Origin: Halospeciosus flavus
Lineage (GTDB): Archaea > Halobacteriota > Halobacteria > Halobacteriales > Halobacteriaceae
Assembly: GCF_029814175.1 (NCBI RefSeq)
Contig: NZ_CP122312.1
Location: forward strand, 1,054,001-1,118,000
Direction of reading: 5' to 3'
DNA length: 64,000 bases
The position numbers and the translations under genes were made by a program. The notes beneath the pieces are model-generated. The model saw only the letters and a program-made list of their open reading frames with translations. It did not search any database and was not told the origin of the DNA. Positions 61,101 to 64,000 of this stretch are shown here, piece after piece; the stretch's first letter is position 1, and every line of letters begins with the position of its first letter.

Positions 61101-61459
61101 AGGGATTCATCAGCCCACGTGTCGAGGCCGCTGACGGGAGTGTCGTCTCGACGGACGTGACGCTTGAGGCTTACCAGACGATCGATGCGTTCGTCGTCGA
61201 GGTTCCGAAGAGTGTCCTCGGTGACTTAGCTGGGAGCGAGCTCGTCCCGCTCCTCCTCTGTCAGGATGGGTATAGTGATGGCCGCATCCGAGACGTGAAG
61301 AAAGAGGTCGGTGGCTGGCACTTCGGCGGTGGCCGGGATGACGACATGGACCCGAACGTTATCGATCTCGTGACGCCCGACGGTATCTCGAACGCTGACG
61401 CACTCGCGTATTCAGCGAGAGAGCAGGCAACAGTCCCGTATCTCTCCATCGAGGAGTAG
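58133..61459 (+). CDS. Secreted GH15 glucoamylase/glucodextranase
   Basis: About 1108 residues from ATG 58133 (or 58160, right at the Tat signal 'TRRTLLKTIGATAALGAAG'). An N-terminal beta domain is followed by a GH15 (alpha/alpha)6 barrel: 'YGYNYVWSRDLYQAYTALEAMG', 'NGFLPQNTYLDGRTRWGGEQMDN', 'ERWEEESGLSPSTIAAEI' (general acid Glu) and 'GRLWPIFSGERAEYELL' (general base Glu). The C-terminus (~residues 785-1090) resembles the glucodextranase C/D domains ('DDHGPGEYVYPTADVFVDGAFDFTSFGVYE'). It releases glucose from starch or dextran outside the cell. No amylase partner is in the window. Confidence 0.9.
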   Translation: MSHSKDWRSMPQHTRRTLLKTIGATAALGAAGTDVAAAVGAPSGGDSGYWTTGEQYGFGTVQDHAESDPSRVWYALTEGALTQVRFPRADLANVRTLDFLVVDSKSGYTARTHEVDRTDTDPVERSVEPSADDALLFEQTARDPDRGWQLTVEYAADPDGDAILADVSFNGRGNRYDVYAILDPACSNSAMGDAAQVVRTDGVHGTTGKGHEQSNGKGHTKNGPRNVLTARDTGANDDDAVILDDEGNPYNVALALDSRTGFEWATVDVVDGDVISSLLETGQVSTTHTQSSGNVALVGRLGSGVSNVTDTLALGFATESDQTRAREQAASALQRSFGYVRSRYAKTWRKYLDALDIPDSVRGDDVLESQYKMAAMVLKGVESKQYPGAGIASPSVPWGEAVQANKPQDYGYNYVWSRDLYQAYTALEAMGDVHSAKAATEYLYTVQQRENGFLPQNTYLDGRTRWGGEQMDNISFPAIMAYQLKRRHGLGFDDVDYDYEHVQRSADYVVANGPETAQERWEEESGLSPSTIAAEISGLTAAASLAADEGERTDALVYLALADHWQRHTEEWMATETGTDAHTNTPYYFRINDDRDPDDGASLSLNNGGPTLDERNVIDAGFLELVRLGVKPADNPVIQNSVEVVDETIRVETPSGPAFYRYNGDGYGEQGQNPDDAYPAGAPWSLDNAGQGRLWPIFSGERAEYELLADGALEPATLLRAMAGFANSGLMIPEQVWDREDPTAYGWAFGEGTGSATPLTWSMAQFIRLAHSLDVDAPVEQPAVTSQRYASGDLPEGPTLDVEFPPAIVSEQTVTVSVSTSGSEVVVKTPVETVHTSVDGAGEFAVEVDVTDGESRITVVASDGGDVTTAGTAVERKSVAYLDLGTEVATWEDPAGDDHGPGEYVYPTADVFVDGAFDFTSFGVYETESTYQFVTRIAGELLNPWGGNGLSIQTLQVYFCDPDASNGTTQARTDVNVTFEKPYQQRLFVEGFISPRVEAADGSVVSTDVTLEAYQTIDAFVVEVPKSVLGDLAGSELVPLLLCQDGYSDGRIRDVKKEVGGWHFGGGRDDDMDPNVIDLVTPDGISNADALAYSAREQATVPYLSIEE

Positions 61460-61760
61460 GCCATTTCGGGAGTCGGGGGCTGATTTTCTCTATTTTTGGC
61501 GGAATGATTGCGGTCCCAGTCGGAGAACTGGACACGTCGCGCTCTCTGGTCTCGATAGGGTGGTCGCTGTTTCAGTGGGTGACTTTCGCGTGAGTATCTC
61601 GTCGGCGTGACTCCGGGCAAAGGAGGCGCTGGCTGGGGCCGGTCTGGATGGATAGTGGAGGACTGGACAGAGGAGACTCTTTTCGAGAATTTTCGACAGC
61701 TCGAAGCTATGCAGACGCCCGTTGCTGACGGCTGCAGGCCATCAACCGCCGTGAATCTGT

Positions 61761-62282
61761 GATATCTTTACGCTCAACGCACCTGACGACATCTTCGACT
61801 TACTCCTCGAACACACGGACGTACCCGTCGTTAAGACCGGCGTTTCGGAAGCGGAGATGATTAAGTACGCGAACAACGCCTTCCTCGCGACGAAGGTCTC
61901 GCTCATCAACGAACTCGGGAACATCTGTAAGGAGTTCGGCATCGACGCCTACGAGGTCGCCGAGGCGATCGGTCTTGACGACCGGATCGGCGAGCGGTTC
62001 CTTCGAAGTGCCGTGTTGAATAGCGGCCTCTGAGCGGAGAAAGGGCCATCCCGATTTTGGCGCATCTATGGAGACGGTCTCACAAGACCACTTAGGCCGA
62101 GAGTTGCTACGGAAGCACCGCTATTCAACAGAGCACTTCGAAGCGGCGTCGGATGGGGCGGGAGTTGCTTCCCGAAAGATGTGGCCGCCATCATCGGCGC
62201 CACGAAGGACCAAGGTTACGAGCCGAGTCTCTTGAAGACCGCCGTCGAAGTGAACGACAAGCAACCCCAGCGGCTCTCGTGA
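61761..62282 (+). pseudogene. UDP-glucose 6-dehydrogenase fragment, split by a MITE
   Basis: The frame 61761-62008 reads '[49 protein letters not shown]', then 'RIGERFLRS'; 62144-62282 continues 'GVGWGGSCFPKDVAAIIGATKDQG'. Removing the MITE and one duplication joins them in frame. The catalytic Lys region and 'GGSCFPKD' (active Cys) are recognisable, but both the N-terminal Rossmann domain and the C-terminal third are missing. Haloarchaeal UGDH (AglM) makes UDP-glucuronate for N-glycans. A relic, probably a duplicate. Confidence 0.85.
62009..62135. mobile_element. 127-bp MITE with 18-bp terminal repeats
   Basis: Ends are TGCCGTGTTGAATAGCGG and the inverse of TGCTCTGTTGAATAGCGG (2 mismatches), flanked by an 8-bp duplication, CTTCGAAG, at 62001-62008 and 62136-62143. 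No coding capacity. The 8-bp duplication and the TGTTGAA block recall IS6-family ends, so it may be mobilised by an IS6-type transposase elsewhere; this is inference. Confidence 0.85.
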
Positions 62283-62357
62283 TCTCTCACGTCTCATTAG
62301 GATTCACGGAGGATCTTGTGGATGTGCAGCACTTTCTACGACGTCGCGATTGCGAAG

Positions 62358-62918
62358 TTAATTCCTAACCATTCCCAACGCTGCGCGCATAGTTACTTCC
62401 GAGATCTGATACAGCTCGACGGCGGCGCGTCCGGCAAAGACGACGCCAACAATTGCGAGCAGACCCAGCGTCTGCAACCCGAGATCGGGCGATGAGTAAA
62501 TCCGGACCACGCGTAGCCACGGCGCCGCGGGATCACCATAGCGCGGCGCCTGCGTAATCGGCCAGAGGAGATACCCCGGAAGGCCCGAAACACCTTGCTC
62601 GAGCAATTGCTGATGGGCGTCGACGAGGGGGTGGGACAGTGCGGCTGTCAAGAAGGCGAGTGCCTCCAGTCGCCACTCGGAGGGCGTATAGACGTAGAGG
62701 AAGAGCCCGACTACGCCGAGCACGAAGAGTGAATATGCGACCGAGCGGCCACTCGGGATCAACCCCATGTACGCGAGAGGTTTATCGATGAGGTCGGGAA
62801 ACTGACTCCCCAGGAGGGCCGCGGCGGCGCCGCCGACAGTGAGCGATCGCCAATCCCTGGGGAGTTGGACACCCGCGTACGCGAGGAGTCCGATTGCGGC
62901 ATGGGCGAGGGGGAGCAT
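62358..62918 (-). CDS. DUF457/YdjM-type membrane-bound metal-dependent hydrolase
   Basis: 186 residues from ATG 62918 ('MLPLAHAAIGLLAYAG'), chosen because the homologue at 40792 starts at the same block. It shares 'GSQFPDLIDKPLAYMGLIPSGRSVAYSLF' and 'LSHPLVDAHQQLL', with His replaced by Tyr in the third block ('VAYSLF' for 'FAHSLL'). Four to five helices. Function unknown. Confidence 0.82.
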   Translation of the reverse strand: MLPLAHAAIGLLAYAGVQLPRDWRSLTVGGAAAALLGSQFPDLIDKPLAYMGLIPSGRSVAYSLFVLGVVGLFLYVYTPSEWRLEALAFLTAALSHPLVDAHQQLLEQGVSGLPGYLLWPITQAPRYGDPAAPWLRVVRIYSSPDLGLQTLGLLAIVGVVFAGRAAVELYQISEVTMRAALGMVRN

Positions 62919-63267
62919 ATCCCGAATAACGTCCGGGGGATGGACAATGTCTGTGGCCACGCGGCCAACAGAAACAATACGGAGGGGTGTCGCGACGTCG
63001 CGACTCGTGGTCTCCCTTGACCAGATCTACTGACCTCTCGAAGACGATAGGCGGCGAACCCGACATAGGCAAAGCGTGAACACACGCTCGACGTCGACAC
63101 CACAGAGATCCGTCTGAGAGACGAGTAAACGACCACGGGTCAGGTGACCCGTGGAACTCTCGCTGTTTTCTTCAGACAATCAGGAATCGTTCGATACGGC
63201 TCCCGATCTCCATAGGTTGCCGCTTGCCAATCTACTGACTGTCCATCCTCGAGAGTACCAATAGCCC
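62919..63267. other. Intergenic region with an IS605-like hairpin
   Basis: No gene seen. At 63133-63154, CCACGGGT and ACCCGTGG form an 8-bp hairpin with a 6-nt loop followed by a T-rich run, similar to IS605-type right-end hairpins or a terminator. One copy of the motif CTCCATAGGTTGC is at 63208-63220. Confidence 0.45.
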
Positions 63268-63719
63268 CTTCTCAGTCAGTCCATAGATTGCGTCGTGCCC
63301 CGAAAGAGATGTGCGAGAGCGCGGAATCAGGAGCGACATGGCTGGTCAGCACCCCACTTTCCGTGGATGGCTATGGACGCGACGTCGAACGGCCGATCTC
63401 GGGCGTGAGCTGCCGGGATACAGCGAGGCCCGAACGGTGGCGTCGTCGACTACTCCGTTCTCGAGACGCTCCATAGATTGCCCCGAATCGCACTACGGCA
63501 GCAATCTATGGAGATTTTTCGCCGGGTAACTGTCTACATCGAGAGTGGTTTGTGCCGACGGCGAATCCCCGTGTCTGCGTCGTTCGACGCCTCAAGACGG
63601 CGATCTCGGGGCTGTTTCGTGTGGCGTGAATCCATCGCGACGACCCGTTTGGGGGCGACATCGGCGACGTCACAGCGTTCCTTTCGGAGCGCTAAGCAAC
63701 CTATGGACTGATTGAGAAG
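63268..63719. repeat. 452-bp element with 24-bp inverted ends and an internal perfect hairpin
   Basis: Positions 63268-63291 and 63696-63719 are inverted repeats, 22 of 24 identical (CTTCTCARTCAGTCCATAG then RTTGC). Inside, CTCCATAGATTGC (63469-63481) and GCAATCTATGGAG (63501-63513) are a perfect 13-bp pair. The shared core, CCATAGRTTGC, therefore occurs five times in 500 bp counting the copy at 63208. No open frame of note. A MITE-like element or a protein-binding repeat cluster. Confidence 0.6.
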
Positions 63720-63848
63720 CCACAAAACGGTTCATACGCTGCTCTCGACGGCGCGATTGCCGTCGTTCGATATATGGACGCGATGGTCGACGGCGCGATA
63801 TCCTGGCTGGGACAAACCATGCATTCTCTCTGCACAAGAAGGATGCTC
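63720..63848. other. Region between the repeat element and the rhomboid-like gene
   Basis: No gene seen. GC-rich with short CGACGGCGCGAT repeats at about 63747-63758 and 63788-63799. Confidence 0.4.
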
Positions 63849-64000
63849 TCACTCAGAACGCACGTATCGACCGAGCGTCACCCACGTGTACGTCGAAATG
63901 AATCCCATCGCGAAGCCAGCGAAGTGCAAATAGATATTGACGACGCTAGAGTGGTACACTGGATCAGCCGGGAATGCAGCCAAGACAAAGCCAGCCGAGA
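63849..64000 (-). CDS. Rhomboid-like membrane protease, C-terminal end (partial at window edge)
   Basis: The last 49 codons of a minus-strand gene that runs off the window. It reads 'SAGFVLAAFPADPVYHSSVVNIYLHFAGFAMGFISTYTWVTLGR' and stops at 63849. A His in 'NIYLHFAGFAMGF' is placed as in the last helix of rhomboid proteases, where it is the catalytic base. The Ser-containing half is outside the window. Confidence 0.6.
   Translation of the reverse strand, partial: SAGFVLAAFPADPVYHSSVVNIYLHFAGFAMGFISTYTWVTLGRYVRSE

Overview
This window reads as haloarchaeal chromosome (class Halobacteria). Coding DNA is GC-rich with strong GC/GA third-position bias, proteins are very acidic, secreted proteins carry twin-arginine signals followed by an Ala/Gly core or a Cys lipobox, and several families are typical of haloarchaea (DUF7344-type and DUF7342-type winged helices, HalOD1, FilR1, ISH8 transposase, SipW-dependent surface proteins). 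I see no rRNA gene, complete tRNA gene or CRISPR array.

Layout. 1-7.1 kb: a beta-propeller/wHTH/beta-propeller trio, a membrane protein, and a minus-strand sugar-lipid operon (GT2-GtrA, GT-C-like membrane enzyme, membrane-anchored protein). 7.2-13.9 kb: small zinc proteins, a TVP38/DedA-like gene split by a 266-bp IS200/IS605-derived element, and a heme block (hemH and hemG on plus, hemE convergent on minus). 13.9-18.8 kb: an MFS exporter with a palindromic operator, a Tat lipoprotein, zinc ribbons, and an IS5-like element in the last codons of a small gene. 18.8-32.8 kb: an Lrp regulator, then a nine-gene minus-strand operon of seven SipW-class secreted proteins (two with inserted vWA domains), their type I signal peptidase and a Ser/Thr/Asn-rich surface protein; membrane-bound DUF7344-like regulators diverge from it. 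33-46.3 kb: ISH8 inside a small membrane-protein gene, a GT2, a PQQ-propeller, an NDUFA9-like reductase, regulators, an IS1595 element exactly on a start codon, and a 425-bp element splitting a lipoprotein gene. 46.3-57.8 kb: a hydrolase/lipoprotein operon, an amino-acid-binding lipoprotein, a translationally coupled M14 carboxypeptidase and subtilase, DoxX, a DUF7342-like gene with a destroyed partner, an alcohol dehydrogenase and an ABM-domain protein. 58-64 kb: a secreted GH15 glucoamylase/glucodextranase, a UDP-glucose dehydrogenase fragment split by a 127-bp MITE, a DUF457 protein, a non-coding repeat-rich region, and the end of a rhomboid-like protease.

The most unusual signal is in the SipW operon. 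Every intergenic gap between its consecutive substrate genes (five of five) holds a tRNA-like minihelix: a 7-bp acceptor-like stem, a linker starting RCYGGYGY, and a 6-bp T-stem closing the canonical 7-nt loop TTCGAYT. In four of the five a small hairpin on the start-codon side follows at once. The stems differ in sequence between copies but keep pairing, which suggests a selected RNA structure, perhaps a punctuation signal for RNase P or tRNase Z.

The second theme is target-site archaeology: for most mobile elements the pre-insertion allele can be rebuilt exactly. Duplications are 10 bp for ISH8, 8 bp for IS1595, 8 bp for the MITE, and none for the IS605-derived elements.
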